From Ornithinimicrobium cavernae (GTDB taxonomy: Bacteria; Actinomycetota; Actinomycetes; Actinomycetales; Dermatophilaceae): a DNA stretch of 64,000 nt. The DNA lies in the NCBI RefSeq assembly GCF_003121625.1, contig NZ_QDDJ01000014.1, forward strand, positions 62,001 to 126,000. Reading direction: 5' to 3'. The position numbers and the translations under genes were made by a program. The notes below the pieces were generated by a model, which searched no databases, had not been told where the DNA came from, and worked only from the letters and a program-made list of their open reading frames with translations. The number at the start of each line of letters is the position of its first letter. Position 1 is the stretch's first letter. This document shows, in pieces, positions 34,773 to 43,942 of the stretch.

Positions 34773-36773
34773 GTGACTGCCCCTACCTCTCGTCGTTCGC
34801 TCCCCGTGTTGTCGCTGACCCCTGTGCACAACGGTGGCCGCGACCGGATGACCTGCAAGTACCGCTGTGGTGACGCCTGTTTCCACGAGATCCCCAACAC
34901 CTCGGCGAACCGGACGTTCCGTGACGTCGTGAACTCTCGCGTCTCCCGTCGCAACGCCCTGAAGGCCGGCGGCCTCGGTGCGGCGGTGCTGGGCCTGGCC
35001 GGGCTGGGCGCGACCGCGCCCGCCGCTGCCGCCCCGTCCACGAGGGGCAGCGCGCTGTTCCAGGCCATCCCACCGACCCCACGCACGGTGGACGACGTCG
35101 TGGTGCCCGAGGGTTTCACCTGGAAGCCGATCATCTCCTGGGGCGACCCGGTCGAGGCCGGCGCTCCCGAGTTCGACTTCTGGAACCAGACCGCCGAGGC
35201 CCAGCTGAAGCAGGCGGGTTACAACGCCGACTACGTCACCCTGATCCGCAACGGCAACGGCGGTAACAAGGCCGTCCTGGTGTTCAACAGCGAGTACACC
35301 AACGACGAGCTGATGTTCGAGGTCTCCGGCTCCGACGACCTCACCGACGAGCAGCTCCGCATCGTCATGGCCGCCCACGGGATGACCATCGTCGACGTCC
35401 GGCGACAGAACAAGCACGAGGCGTGGGAGTACGTCCGCGGTGGTAGCGCGAACCGTCGCATCCACACCTGGACCGAGTTCGCCGTGGACGGACCGGCCGC
35501 CGGCAACGAGGCGCTGCGCACCTCCGCCGACCCGACCGGCGCACTCGTGCTCGGCACACTCAACAACTGCGCGGGTGGCGTGACACCGTGGGGCACGGTC
35601 CTGTCCGGCGAGGAGAACTTCAACCAGTACTTCGACACCACCGGCGCCCCGGACCCCGAGGGCAAGCTGGCGCGCTACGGTCTGACCAGCGGCGGCCGCG
35701 GCTGGGAGCGCGTCGAGGACCGGTTCCACGTGGCGACCGAGCCCAACGAGGTCAACCGCTTCGGCTGGGTCGTCGAGGTGGACCCCTCCGACCCGACCTC
35801 TACCCCGGTCAAGCACACGAACCTGGGTCGCTTCAAGCACGAGGGGGCCAACGTCATCGTCGCGGACAACGGTCACGTCGTGGCCTACATGGGTGATGAC
35901 GAGCGGCACGACTACATCTACAAGTTCGTGTCACGGGACACCTACCGCGAGGGCCCTGCCCACCGCCAGCACAACATGGGGCTGCTGTCAGAGGGCGACC
36001 TCTACGTCGCCAAGTTCGTCGGTGACGGTCTCGAGGACGGTGAGTGGGACGGCTCCGGCTCCTGGATCCCGCTGGTCGTCGACGGCGCCTCACACGTCCC
36101 CGGTTTCAGCGTCGAGGAGGTCCTCATCTGGACGCGTCTGGCCGCCGACCAGGTCGGCCCCACCAAGATGGACCGCCCCGAGGACGTCGAGCCCAACGTG
36201 CACAACGGCCGGATCTATGCAGCGCTGACCAACAACAGCCGGCGCGTCGAGGTCGACGAGGCCAACCCGCGCCTCGGCAACAAGCACGGCCACGTCATCG
36301 AGATGTCCGAGGACGGCAACGACCACACCGGCCTGACGTTCCACTGGCGCATCGTGCTCCTGGCCGGCGACCCGAACGACCCGACGGCGTACTTCCTGGG
36401 GTACGACCGCGAGGACGTCTCCCCGATCAGCTGCCCCGACAACGTCGCCTTCGACCCGGAGGGGCACCTGTGGATCGCCACGGACGGCCAGCCGGGCACG
36501 CTCGGCAACTGCGACGCGATGTACCTCTACCCGGTGGACGGCGCGGAGGCCGGGCACCTGCAGCAGTTCCTCTCGGTGCCGGTCGGGGCCGAGTGCTGCG
36601 GTCCCTACATCGACCTCCACGACAACACCGTGCTGGCAGCAGTCCAGCACCCCGGTGAGGTCTCGGGGGCCAGCCCGTCCAACCCGGTCAGCACCTACCC
36701 CTACCTGGGTGACGGCCAGCCGCGACCTGGTGTGTTCCACGCCTACCGCCCCAAGGCCAACGGCAGGGGCTGA
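34773..36773 (+). CDS. PhoX-like phosphatase (DUF839), Tat-exported
   Basis: A 666-residue secreted phosphatase-like protein. A conserved N-terminal stretch (MTCKYRCGDACFHEIPNTSA) precedes a twin-arginine signal, SRRNALKAG, with hydrophobic core LGAAVLGLAGLGATAPAAAA (about residues 57-86). The mature part is the calcium-dependent PhoX/DUF839 beta-propeller: LVLGTLNNCAGGVTPWGTVL with SGEENF, NEVNRFGWVVEVDP, FKHEGANVI, YMGDDERHDYIYKF and SCPDNVAFDPEGHLWIATDG carry the acidic metal-binding residues. It would release phosphate from phosphoesters outside the membrane. GTG 34773 is chosen because AAAGGA is 6-7 nt upstream; ATG 34767 sits right on that ribosome site. Monocistronic, ended by a strong hairpin. 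Confidence 0.88.
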   Translation: MTAPTSRRSLPVLSLTPVHNGGRDRMTCKYRCGDACFHEIPNTSANRTFRDVVNSRVSRRNALKAGGLGAAVLGLAGLGATAPAAAAPSTRGSALFQAIPPTPRTVDDVVVPEGFTWKPIISWGDPVEAGAPEFDFWNQTAEAQLKQAGYNADYVTLIRNGNGGNKAVLVFNSEYTNDELMFEVSGSDDLTDEQLRIVMAAHGMTIVDVRRQNKHEAWEYVRGGSANRRIHTWTEFAVDGPAAGNEALRTSADPTGALVLGTLNNCAGGVTPWGTVLSGEENFNQYFDTTGAPDPEGKLARYGLTSGGRGWERVEDRFHVATEPNEVNRFGWVVEVDPSDPTSTPVKHTNLGRFKHEGANVIVADNGHVVAYMGDDERHDYIYKFVSRDTYREGPAHRQHNMGLLSEGDLYVAKFVGDGLEDGEWDGSGSWIPLVVDGASHVPGFSVEEVLIWTRLAADQVGPTKMDRPEDVEPNVHNGRIYAALTNNSRRVEVDEANPRLGNKHGHVIEMSEDGNDHTGLTFHWRIVLLAGDPNDPTAYFLGYDREDVSPISCPDNVAFDPEGHLWIATDGQPGTLGNCDAMYLYPVDGAEAGHLQQFLSVPVGAECCGPYIDLHDNTVLAAVQHPGEVSGASPSNPVSTYPYLGDGQPRPGVFHAYRPKANGRG

Positions 36774-36842
36774 GCCCCCCAGGACCAACGGCAGGGTTGA
36801 GCCTTAGGGCCAGCGGCAGGGGCTGAGCCCCACAGAGAACGG
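36757..36842 (+). repeat. Degenerate tandem repeat across the phoX stop codon
   Basis: The motif ccaacggcaggggctgagcc, which includes the PhoX-like stop codon, recurs at about 36757, 36785, 36810 and (short) 36836, at intervals of 28, 25 and 26 bp, increasingly diverged. A tandem duplication of the gene's end, just ahead of the terminator. Confidence 0.65.
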
Positions 36843-36843
36843 C

Positions 36844-36878
36844 ACGGTCCCGACCCGCACCCCGCGGGTCGGGACCGT
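36844..36878. terminator. Bidirectional terminator hairpin
   Basis: A 15-bp perfect stem (36844-36858 with 36864-36878) and 5-nt loop between the convergent PhoX-like gene and the phosphopantetheinyl transferase gene that closes the nuo operon. Followed by TTCC on the plus strand. Confidence 0.88.
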
Positions 36879-36893
36879 TCCGGTCCCGGTGGC

Positions 36894-37601
36894 TCAGCAG
36901 ACGGGCGGGGTCCGGTGCCCAGACCTGACGACCTGCGGAGGGTCCACCGGGACCGGTCGCGGGGACGCGGTCGCCAGCAGGGTGCGCGGCCAGGCCAACG
37001 TCGAGGAGGCGTCCCGCAGCTCACCCAGGTCGGTCACGACCCACGGCTCCGGCGCCTGGACCTGCGTCACCCCGACGTGCACGAGTCGCGGGTCGCGCAG
37101 AAAGCCCGAGCCGTCGGCCTTGAGCACCGCCTCCTTGCGCACCCACCACCGCTGGAAGGCGCTGGCCCGGCCCGCTGGCTCGACGGCCCGCAGCTGTTCC
37201 AGCTCCGCCGGTGTCGCGACGACACGGGCCAGCACGAGGAGGTCCTCGTCGACCGGCGGTGGCTCCTCGACGTCCACCCCGACCCGCTCCGCCGAGACCG
37301 CGAGCACGAGCACACTGTCGGTGTGCGAGATGTTGAGATCGCCTGACCGGAGGGCTCCATCGAGTCGGGGCCTCCCCTGCGCGTCCACCGAGATCGGGAC
37401 CGAGCGGGGGTCACAGCCGAGCCGCACGGCCAGCCGGGCCCTGACCCAGCAGCGCGCGGCGGCCCAGCGCAGACCGGACGGGGCGATCTGGCGGTGCCAC
37501 CGGGACACCTCCTCGGCGCTCAGCCAGTCCTCGACGACTGGGAGTCCCTCACGGGGTGTCCACTCGACGACGGTGCGGCCCGCGGTGGGCCACGCGGTCA
37601 C
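36894..37601 (-). CDS. 4'-phosphopantetheinyl transferase, Sfp type
   Basis: A 235-residue enzyme that moves phosphopantetheine from CoA to a serine on carrier proteins. Sfp-type motifs: DLNISHTDSVLVLAVS, the Mg-binding VGVDVEEPPPVDEDL, and WWVRKEAVLKADGSGF, which matches (W/F)xxKExxxK. It could activate a peptide or polyketide synthetase, a fatty-acid carrier or a carboxylic acid reductase; no such target is in the window. GTG 37601 overlaps the stop of the polyprenyl synthase (GTGA), making it the last gene of the nuoA-N transcription unit, an unusual place for this function. Confidence 0.88.
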   Translation of the reverse strand: MTAWPTAGRTVVEWTPREGLPVVEDWLSAEEVSRWHRQIAPSGLRWAAARCWVRARLAVRLGCDPRSVPISVDAQGRPRLDGALRSGDLNISHTDSVLVLAVSAERVGVDVEEPPPVDEDLLVLARVVATPAELEQLRAVEPAGRASAFQRWWVRKEAVLKADGSGFLRDPRLVHVGVTQVQAPEPWVVTDLGELRDASSTLAWPRTLLATASPRPVPVDPPQVVRSGHRTPPVC

Positions 37602-38620
37602 GACGAGCGGAGCGCGACGCCGTCGACCAGCACGCGGAGTGCCTGGACGGCGGGACCGTCCGGGAGCGGGGCGAGCGTCGCCCGCGCCTCGTCAGCCACC
37701 CGCAGCGTGTGGGCGCGGGCGGCGTCCATCGCCGGGTGGGCACGCAGCAGCTCCAGCGCCTCCTGGAGCTCGGCCTCGTCCGGGATGGGTCCGGCGAGCA
37801 GCTGCGTGAGCCGCTCGTCGGCCGGGTCGGTGGACGTGCGGGCGATGAGGACCGGCAGGGTCGCCTTGCCCTCGCGCAGGTCGGTCCCGGGCGTCTTGCC
37901 GGAGTCTGCCGAGTCGGAGGCGATGTCGAGCAGGTCGTCCGCCAGCTGGAAGACCATGCCGACCTTCTCGCCGTACTCCGTGAGCAGGTCGACGGTGTCG
38001 CCGTCGCACCCGGCGAACATGGCGCCGTAGCGCGCCGCGGTCGCGATCAGCGCACCGGTCTTGTCGGCGAGGACTCCCAGGTAGTGGTCCACCGGGTCGA
38101 CCCCGGCCGGAACGGGCCGGTCGTCCCGGATCTGCCCGGCGCAGAGTCGGACGAAGGTGTCGGCCTGGATGCCCACGGCCTCGGCCCCCAGCCCCGAGAT
38201 GATCTTGGACGCCGTGCCGAACAGCAGGTCGCCGACCAGGATCGAGGTCGAGTTGTCGAAGGCCACGTTGGCGCTGGGGATCCCTCGGCGCAGCTCGGCC
38301 TCGTCCATGACGTCGTCGTGGTACAGCGAGGCGAGGTGCGTCAGCTCCACCCCCACTGCGGCGTCGACCACCGCGGCACTCGCCGTCGTGCCGTCCATCG
38401 GCGACCGCCCCACCTCCGCGGCCAACAGCGTCAGCATGGGTCGGAACCGCTTGCCCCCGGCGTCGCTGAGGTAGCGCGACGCGCCGGCGATGAACTCGTC
38501 CTCGTGGTCGACGACCTGGTGCAGACGGTGCTGGACCGCCTCGAGCCCCGCGACCAGACGGTCGTTCAGGGCCGGGTCGACCCCGGGGACGAGCTGGGTG
38601 GACACGTCCTGCCCGGTCAC
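37598..38620 (-). CDS. Polyprenyl diphosphate synthase (menaquinone side chain)
   Basis: A 340-residue trans-prenyltransferase that extends farnesyl- or geranylgeranyl-diphosphate with isopentenyl diphosphate. The two aspartate-rich motifs are LASLYHDDVMDEAELRRG (first, DDVMD) and VFQLADDLLDIASDSADSG (second, DDxxD); substrate-binding GGKRFRPMLTLLAAEV precedes the first. In actinomycetes this position after nuoN normally holds the enzyme for the menaquinone tail; product length (C35-C45) cannot be read from sequence by eye. ATG 38620 overlaps the nuoN stop, so quinone-tail synthesis is coupled to complex I. Confidence 0.92.
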   Translation of the reverse strand: MTGQDVSTQLVPGVDPALNDRLVAGLEAVQHRLHQVVDHEDEFIAGASRYLSDAGGKRFRPMLTLLAAEVGRSPMDGTTASAAVVDAAVGVELTHLASLYHDDVMDEAELRRGIPSANVAFDNSTSILVGDLLFGTASKIISGLGAEAVGIQADTFVRLCAGQIRDDRPVPAGVDPVDHYLGVLADKTGALIATAARYGAMFAGCDGDTVDLLTEYGEKVGMVFQLADDLLDIASDSADSGKTPGTDLREGKATLPVLIARTSTDPADERLTQLLAGPIPDEAELQEALELLRAHPAMDAARAHTLRVADEARATLAPLPDGPAVQALRVLVDGVALRSS

Positions 38621-40146
38621 CGCAGGAACTGCGCGGCGTTCGCGGCGAGCTCGAGCACCGGCGCCGGTGCGATCCCCAGGCCGAGCGTCACCAGGACGCC
38701 GGTGACGACCGCGAACGTGGTGAGCGCGGAGGGAGCCACGACAGCCGTGTCACTGCGCGTGTCCCCGAAGTAGAGGGTCACGATCAGCTTGAAGTAGATG
38801 TAGGCCGTCACCGCGCTGGCCAGCACACCGATGACTGCCAGCCAGGCGTAGTCGTTGGCCACGGCCGCCGCGAACACCGCGAACTTCCCCGTGAAGCCCG
38901 AGGTCAGCGGGATCCCGGCGAAGGCCAGCAGCAGGAACGAGAAGGCTGCCGCCATCCAGGGTGAGCGCCGCCCCAAGCCGGACCACTGGTTGATGTGGGT
39001 GGCCTCGCTGCCGGCCGAGCGGACCAGCGCCACCAGGGCGAAGGCCGGGATGGTCATGAAGCCGTAGGCGGCCAGGTAGAACATCGTGCTCGACGCCCCG
39101 ACCTCCTGCATCGCGACCAGACCCGTCAGGACGAAGCCGGCATGGGCGATCGAGGAGTACGCGAGGATCCGCTTGACATCCGTCTGCACGATCGACAGCA
39201 CCGCGCCGACGACCATCGTGACCGCGGCGATCGCGGCGACGATCGGCTGCCAGTCCAGACGGGCGGCCTCCAGACCGACGTAGAACAGCCGCAGCATCGC
39301 ACCGAAGGCGGCGACCTTGGTGCACGCGGCCATGAAGCCGGTCACCGGGGTGGGCGCGCCCTGGTAGACATCGGGGGTCCAGGAGTGGAACGGCACCGCG
39401 CCGACCTTGAACAGCAGGCCGGAGGCCAGCAGCAAGATGCCCGGGACCAGCAGTCCGTCCATGCCGGTCTCGGTGCCGATCGCGTCGGCGATGGCATCCA
39501 GGCGCATGGAGCCGGCGTAACCGTAGAGCAGCACCGCACCGAACAGGAAGAAGGCCGAGGAGAACGCGCCGAGGAGGAAGTACTTCAGCGACGCCTCCTG
39601 CGACAGCAGGCGGCGACGACGCGCCAGTCCGGACAGCACGTAGAGCGGCAGGGACAGGATCTCCAGGGCGATGAACATCAGGAGCAGGTCGTTGGCCGCG
39701 GGGAAGAGCATCATGCCGCCGACCGACAGCAGGGTCAACGGGTAGATCTCGGTGGTCGTGCCACCCAGGCGAACGGCCTCGGCCTCCTCGTGGGAGCCCG
39801 GGACCGAGACGCCGGCCTGCGTGAACGCGTCCGGCGTGGTGCCGCCGAGCCGCTCGCTCATGACCAGGACGCCGATGACCGAGAGCGAGAGGACCAGGCC
39901 CTGGATCATCAGGGTCGGTCCGTCGACCGTCACGGTGCCGGCAGCGGTGATGCCCTGGTTGTCGCGGGCCAGCCAGACGAGCACCACCAGGGCGGCGACG
40001 AGGGTGGCCACGGTCAGCCAGAGCTGGACGCGGACGCGCTGGCCGCGGGCGAGGAAGCCTTCGAGCAGGCAGCCGATGAGCCCGCCGCCGAAGACGATGA
40101 TCAGCGGCAGGATCGCCAGGTAGTTGATCTCTGGGGCGTCGAACAT
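38617..40146 (-). CDS. nuoN: Complex I proton-pumping subunit NuoN
   Basis: A 509-residue antiporter-like membrane subunit. Pump residues: helix 5 glutamate in LLLMFIALEILSLPLYVLSG, helix 7 lysine in LLFKVGAVPFHSWTPDVYQG, helix 8 lysine in MAACTKVAAFGAMLRLFY and helix 12 lysine in FAGIPLTSGFTGKFAVFAAA. Start ATG 40146 shares a base with the nuoM stop (TGATG); its own stop overlaps the prenyl synthase start. Last of 14 consecutive nuo genes on the minus strand between 54.7 and 38.6 kb. Confidence 0.96.
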   Translation of the reverse strand: MFDAPEINYLAILPLIIVFGGGLIGCLLEGFLARGQRVRVQLWLTVATLVAALVVLVWLARDNQGITAAGTVTVDGPTLMIQGLVLSLSVIGVLVMSERLGGTTPDAFTQAGVSVPGSHEEAEAVRLGGTTTEIYPLTLLSVGGMMLFPAANDLLLMFIALEILSLPLYVLSGLARRRRLLSQEASLKYFLLGAFSSAFFLFGAVLLYGYAGSMRLDAIADAIGTETGMDGLLVPGILLLASGLLFKVGAVPFHSWTPDVYQGAPTPVTGFMAACTKVAAFGAMLRLFYVGLEAARLDWQPIVAAIAAVTMVVGAVLSIVQTDVKRILAYSSIAHAGFVLTGLVAMQEVGASSTMFYLAAYGFMTIPAFALVALVRSAGSEATHINQWSGLGRRSPWMAAAFSFLLLAFAGIPLTSGFTGKFAVFAAAVANDYAWLAVIGVLASAVTAYIYFKLIVTLYFGDTRSDTAVVAPSALTTFAVVTGVLVTLGLGIAPAPVLELAANAAQFLR

Positions 40147-41675
40147 CAGCCCTCGCTCCCCTCGGCCGTGACGGTGGGCGCCGGGTCGGTGACGCCGACG
40201 TGCTGCAGGGTGGTGGTCACCGCGGGCTCCAACAGGTCGATGACGGGCTTGGGATAGAAACCGAGCACCAGGAAGGCGGCGATGAGGGGCGCCACGACGA
40301 ACTTCTCACGCACGGTCATGTCGCGCGTGGTGCTCGCCACGTCCTCGGGCCGCGGGCCGGTGGCGATCTTCTGGTACCAGAGCAGGATGTACAGGGCCGC
40401 CAGGATCACTCCGGTCGCGCCGAGGACGGCGGCGGCCGGGTAGCGCTGGAAGGTGCCCACGATGACCAGGAACTCCGAGACGAACGCGTTGAGCCCCGGC
40501 AGCGACAGGCCGGACAGACCGGCGATCAGCAGCGTGCCCGCGATGAGCGGGGTGACCCGCTGCCAGCCGCCGTAGTCGGCGATGGTCCGCGACCCCCGCC
40601 GCGCCACCAGCATGCCGGCGATGAGGAACAGTGCCGCCGTGGTGAAGCCGTGGTTGACCATGTAGAGCGTCGACCCGGTCTGGCTGACGGTCGTCATGGC
40701 GAAGATGCCCAGCACGATGAAGCCGAAGTGGCTGATCGAGGTGAACGCGATCAGGCGCATCATGTCCTTCTGTGCGATTGCCAGCAGGGCACCGTAGATG
40801 ACCGAGGTGACCGCCAGCACGATGACCACCGGGGTGGCCCAGCGGCTCGCCTCGGGGAACATCTGGAGGCAGAAGCGCAGCATGCCGAAGGTGCCGACCT
40901 TGTCGAGCACACCGACGAGCAGGACCGCCGTGGCCGGACGGGCCTCGGTCGCGGCATGGGGCAGCCAGGTGTGAACCGGGAACATGGGCGCCTTGATCGC
41001 GAAGGCGATGAAGAAGCCGAGGAACAGCAGCTTCTCGGTCAGGCCACCGATCTCCAGGCCCGTGAGGTTGGCGAGCAGGAAGCCGTCGCTGCCGCCGGGC
41101 CCGACCGTGTAGAGGCCGATGACGGCCACGAGCATGATGAGGCCGCCGAGCAGCGAGTAGAGCAGGAACTTCGTCGCCGCCCGGGCGCGGTCCGGCCCGC
41201 CGTACTGACCGATCAGGAAGTAGACCGGGACCAGCATGGCCTCGAAGAAGATGTAGAAGAGGAAGACATCGGTGGCCGCGAAGACACCGATCATCATCGC
41301 CTCGAGCAGCAGGATCCAGGCCACGTAGCCCTGGAGGCGGCGGCTGCCGTCCGCGGGGACGTCGTCCCAGGCGGCCACCAGGCAGATCGGCACCAGGATC
41401 ACGCTGAGCATGATCATCGAGAGCGCGATGCCGTCGACGCCGAGGGCGAAGCTGACCCCGAACTGCGGGATCCAGGAGTACTCCTCGACCAGCTGCATCT
41501 TGCTGTTGCCGACAATGAACTCCAGCCCGGCGAACAGCGCCAGGACGAAGGTCAGTAGCGAGACTCCGAGGGCGAACTCGCGTGCCCTCGCGAAGCCACG
41601 CGGCATGAGGACCAGGGCGAGGGCGCCCAGCGCCGGCACCGCCAGCATGATCGACAACCAGGGCATGTCGGACAT
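40146..41675 (-). CDS. nuoM: Complex I proton-pumping subunit NuoM
   Basis: A 509-residue antiporter-like subunit. Helix 5 glutamate in VFLFYIFFEAMLVPVYFLIG, helix 7 lysine in FFIAFAIKAPMFPVHTWLPH, helix 8 lysine in LVGVLDKVGTFGMLRF and AIAQKDMMRLIAFTSISHFG. Start ATG 41675 shares a base with the nuoL stop; a GTG 15 nt upstream is in frame but less likely. The C-terminal 25 residues are a soluble Thr/Pro/Glu tail. Confidence 0.95.
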   Translation of the reverse strand: MSDMPWLSIMLAVPALGALALVLMPRGFARAREFALGVSLLTFVLALFAGLEFIVGNSKMQLVEEYSWIPQFGVSFALGVDGIALSMIMLSVILVPICLVAAWDDVPADGSRRLQGYVAWILLLEAMMIGVFAATDVFLFYIFFEAMLVPVYFLIGQYGGPDRARAATKFLLYSLLGGLIMLVAVIGLYTVGPGGSDGFLLANLTGLEIGGLTEKLLFLGFFIAFAIKAPMFPVHTWLPHAATEARPATAVLLVGVLDKVGTFGMLRFCLQMFPEASRWATPVVIVLAVTSVIYGALLAIAQKDMMRLIAFTSISHFGFIVLGIFAMTTVSQTGSTLYMVNHGFTTAALFLIAGMLVARRGSRTIADYGGWQRVTPLIAGTLLIAGLSGLSLPGLNAFVSEFLVIVGTFQRYPAAAVLGATGVILAALYILLWYQKIATGPRPEDVASTTRDMTVREKFVVAPLIAAFLVLGFYPKPVIDLLEPAVTTTLQHVGVTDPAPTVTAEGSEG

Positions 41676-43630
41676 CACTGAATCACCCACACAGCACCGA
41701 GGATGGCGACGATGCCGGCAAGCATCGTCAGGGCATAGGAGCGGACAAAGCCGTTCTGGGCCTGCCGCACGACGTTGGCCACGCCGGCCAGGCCACGGCT
41801 GGTGCCGCCGACCATGCCGCCGTCGATGACGTCGTTGTCCGCGACCTCCAGACCGGCCACGAGGCCGGCCCCGGGACGTCGCAGGAAGGTCTCGTTGAAC
41901 TCGTCCTGGAAGAGGTCCTGCCGGGCGGCCCGTGTCGCGAACGACCCGACGGGCGCCACGACCGGCACCTCGTCACGGCCGTAGCGCAGCCAGGCCAGGG
42001 CGACGCCCAGTGCCATGAGCACGAACACGCTCACCTGGATCCCGATGAGCGGGATGAGCGACTCGTGCGCCTCGCCGTGGCCGAAGACGGGCTCCAGCCA
42101 GCCGGTCAGGACGCCGGTCGGGTACAGGACGGCACCCAGCACCAGCGAGCCGACGGCCAGCACCATCATCGGGACGGTCATGGTCAGGGGCGACTCGTGC
42201 GGGGCGGCGTCGTCCTCCCAACGGGCCTTGCCGTGGAAGGTCATGAAGAACAGCCGCGACATGTAGAAGGCGGTGATCCCCGCGCCCAGCAGCGCCACGA
42301 GGCCGAAGACCCAGCCCTGCCAGCCCGGCGCCGAGAACGCCGACTCGATGATGTGGTCCTTGGAGAACCAGCCCGCGGTGAAGGGGAAGCCGATGATGGC
42401 CAGCCAACCCGCGCCGAAGGTGATCCAGGTGGTCTTGATCTCCCTGCCCAGCGCGCCGAACCGGCGCATGTCGACCCGGTCGTTCATCGCGTGCATCACC
42501 GAACCGGCACCCAGGAACATCCCTGCCTTGAAGAAGCCGTGGGTGATGAGGTGGAAGATCGCGTAGATGTAGCCGATCGGGCCGAGCCCGACGGCGAGCA
42601 TCATGTAGCCGATCTGGCTCATCGTCGAGGCGGCTAGGGCCTTCTTGATGTCGTCCTTGGCACAGCCGACGATCGCACCGTAGAGCAGGGTGATCGCTCC
42701 GACGATGGCCACCGCGAGGCGGGCGTCGGGCGTGAGGTCGTAGATCGCCTGGCTCCGGGCGACGAGGTAGACACCGGCGGTGACCATGGTCGCGGCGTGG
42801 ATGAGGGCGGACACCGGCGTGGGGCCGGCCATCGCGTCGCCCAGCCAGCTCTGGAGCGGGAACTGTGCGGACTTGCCACAGGCCCCCAGCAGGAGCAGCA
42901 GGCCGATGACGGTCAGCGTGGTGGTGGCGGCGGAGCCCGCCTCACCGTGCACCGTTGCGTAGTCGAGCGCCCCGTAGGTGTAGAGCATGTAGGCCATCGC
43001 GATGATGAGCGCGAAGTCACCGATCCGGTTGACGACGAACGCCTTGTTGGCAGCGCTCGCGTAGGCCGGGTTGTGGTTCCAGAACCCGATGAGCAGGTAG
43101 GACGCCAGGCCCACGCCCTCCCAGCCGACGAACAGCAACAGGTAGGAGTCGGCCAGCACGAGGATGAGCATCGCCGCGACGAAGAGGTTCAGGTAGGCGA
43201 AGAACCGGCGCTTGTCGGGGTCGTGCTGCATGTAGCCGAGCGAGTAGACGTGGATCAGCGAGCCCACGAAGGTGATCAGCAGCACGAACGCCATGGACAG
43301 TGGGTCGATGAGCAGCCCGGCGTGGACCGACAGGTTGCCCGTGGTCACCCAGTCCCAGAGCGGGACCGACAGGGAGCGCTCCTCGGCGCCCAGGCCGGCG
43401 AGCTGCAGCACGACCAGTGCCCCGACGACGAAGCTGCCCCAGGAGAGCAGGGTCGCCAGGAGGGGGCCGAACTTGTCGGTCGCCCGCCCCCCGACCAGCA
43501 GCAGCCCGGCACCGAGCAGCGGCAGCGCGATGAGCAGCCAGGCCAGGGCAGAGGTGCCCGTGGCCTCGATGGCCCGGACAGCACTGGGATCGGCGAGCGC
43601 GAGGCCGGCCGATGTCTCAAGCACAGACAC
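41675..43630 (-). CDS. nuoL: Complex I proton-pumping subunit NuoL
   Basis: A 651-residue distal pump subunit with the C-terminal lateral helix. Glutamate in LLFVGWEGVGLASYLLIGFW, lysine in LLLGACGKSAQFPLQSWLGD, and AKDDIKKALAASTMSQIGYM. The segment after residue 560 (ARQDLFQDEFNETFLRRPG) leads to the lateral helix and final anchor. Start GTG 43630 has AAGGAG 12 nt upstream in the 12-bp gap after nuoK, one of the few nuo genes here without stop/start overlap. Confidence 0.95.
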   Translation of the reverse strand: MSVLETSAGLALADPSAVRAIEATGTSALAWLLIALPLLGAGLLLVGGRATDKFGPLLATLLSWGSFVVGALVVLQLAGLGAEERSLSVPLWDWVTTGNLSVHAGLLIDPLSMAFVLLITFVGSLIHVYSLGYMQHDPDKRRFFAYLNLFVAAMLILVLADSYLLLFVGWEGVGLASYLLIGFWNHNPAYASAANKAFVVNRIGDFALIIAMAYMLYTYGALDYATVHGEAGSAATTTLTVIGLLLLLGACGKSAQFPLQSWLGDAMAGPTPVSALIHAATMVTAGVYLVARSQAIYDLTPDARLAVAIVGAITLLYGAIVGCAKDDIKKALAASTMSQIGYMMLAVGLGPIGYIYAIFHLITHGFFKAGMFLGAGSVMHAMNDRVDMRRFGALGREIKTTWITFGAGWLAIIGFPFTAGWFSKDHIIESAFSAPGWQGWVFGLVALLGAGITAFYMSRLFFMTFHGKARWEDDAAPHESPLTMTVPMMVLAVGSLVLGAVLYPTGVLTGWLEPVFGHGEAHESLIPLIGIQVSVFVLMALGVALAWLRYGRDEVPVVAPVGSFATRAARQDLFQDEFNETFLRRPGAGLVAGLEVADNDVIDGGMVGGTSRGLAGVANVVRQAQNGFVRSYALTMLAGIVAILGAVWVIQ

Positions 43631-43642
43631 GTGGCTCGCTCC

Positions 43643-43942
43643 TTACAGCTTCAGTAGGTTGGCGTCGTCGACCGAGGCCGAGCGGCGCGCCCGATAGATG
43701 GACATGATGATCGCCAGACCCACGACCACCTCGGCGGCGGCGACGACCATCACGAACAGGGTGTAGACCTGCCCGTCGAGGTTGCCGTGCATGCGCGAGA
43801 AGGTGATCAGGGCCAGGTTGCAGGCGTTGAGCATCAGCTCCACACCCATGAACACGATGATGGTGTTGCGGCGCAGCAGGACGACGAGCGCACCGATCGT
43901 GAACAGGATCGTGGCCAGGTAGATGTAGACCGACAGGCTCAT
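43643..43942 (-). CDS. nuoK: Complex I membrane subunit NuoK
   Basis: A 99-residue, three-helix subunit with the two conserved glutamates in [20 protein letters not shown] and [20 protein letters not shown]. Normal length, unlike the tailed second copy. ATG 43942 overlaps the nuoJ stop (ATGA). Confidence 0.95.
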   Translation of the reverse strand: MSLSVYIYLATILFTIGALVVLLRRNTIIVFMGVELMLNACNLALITFSRMHGNLDGQVYTLFVMVVAAAEVVVGLAIIMSIYRARRSASVDDANLLKL

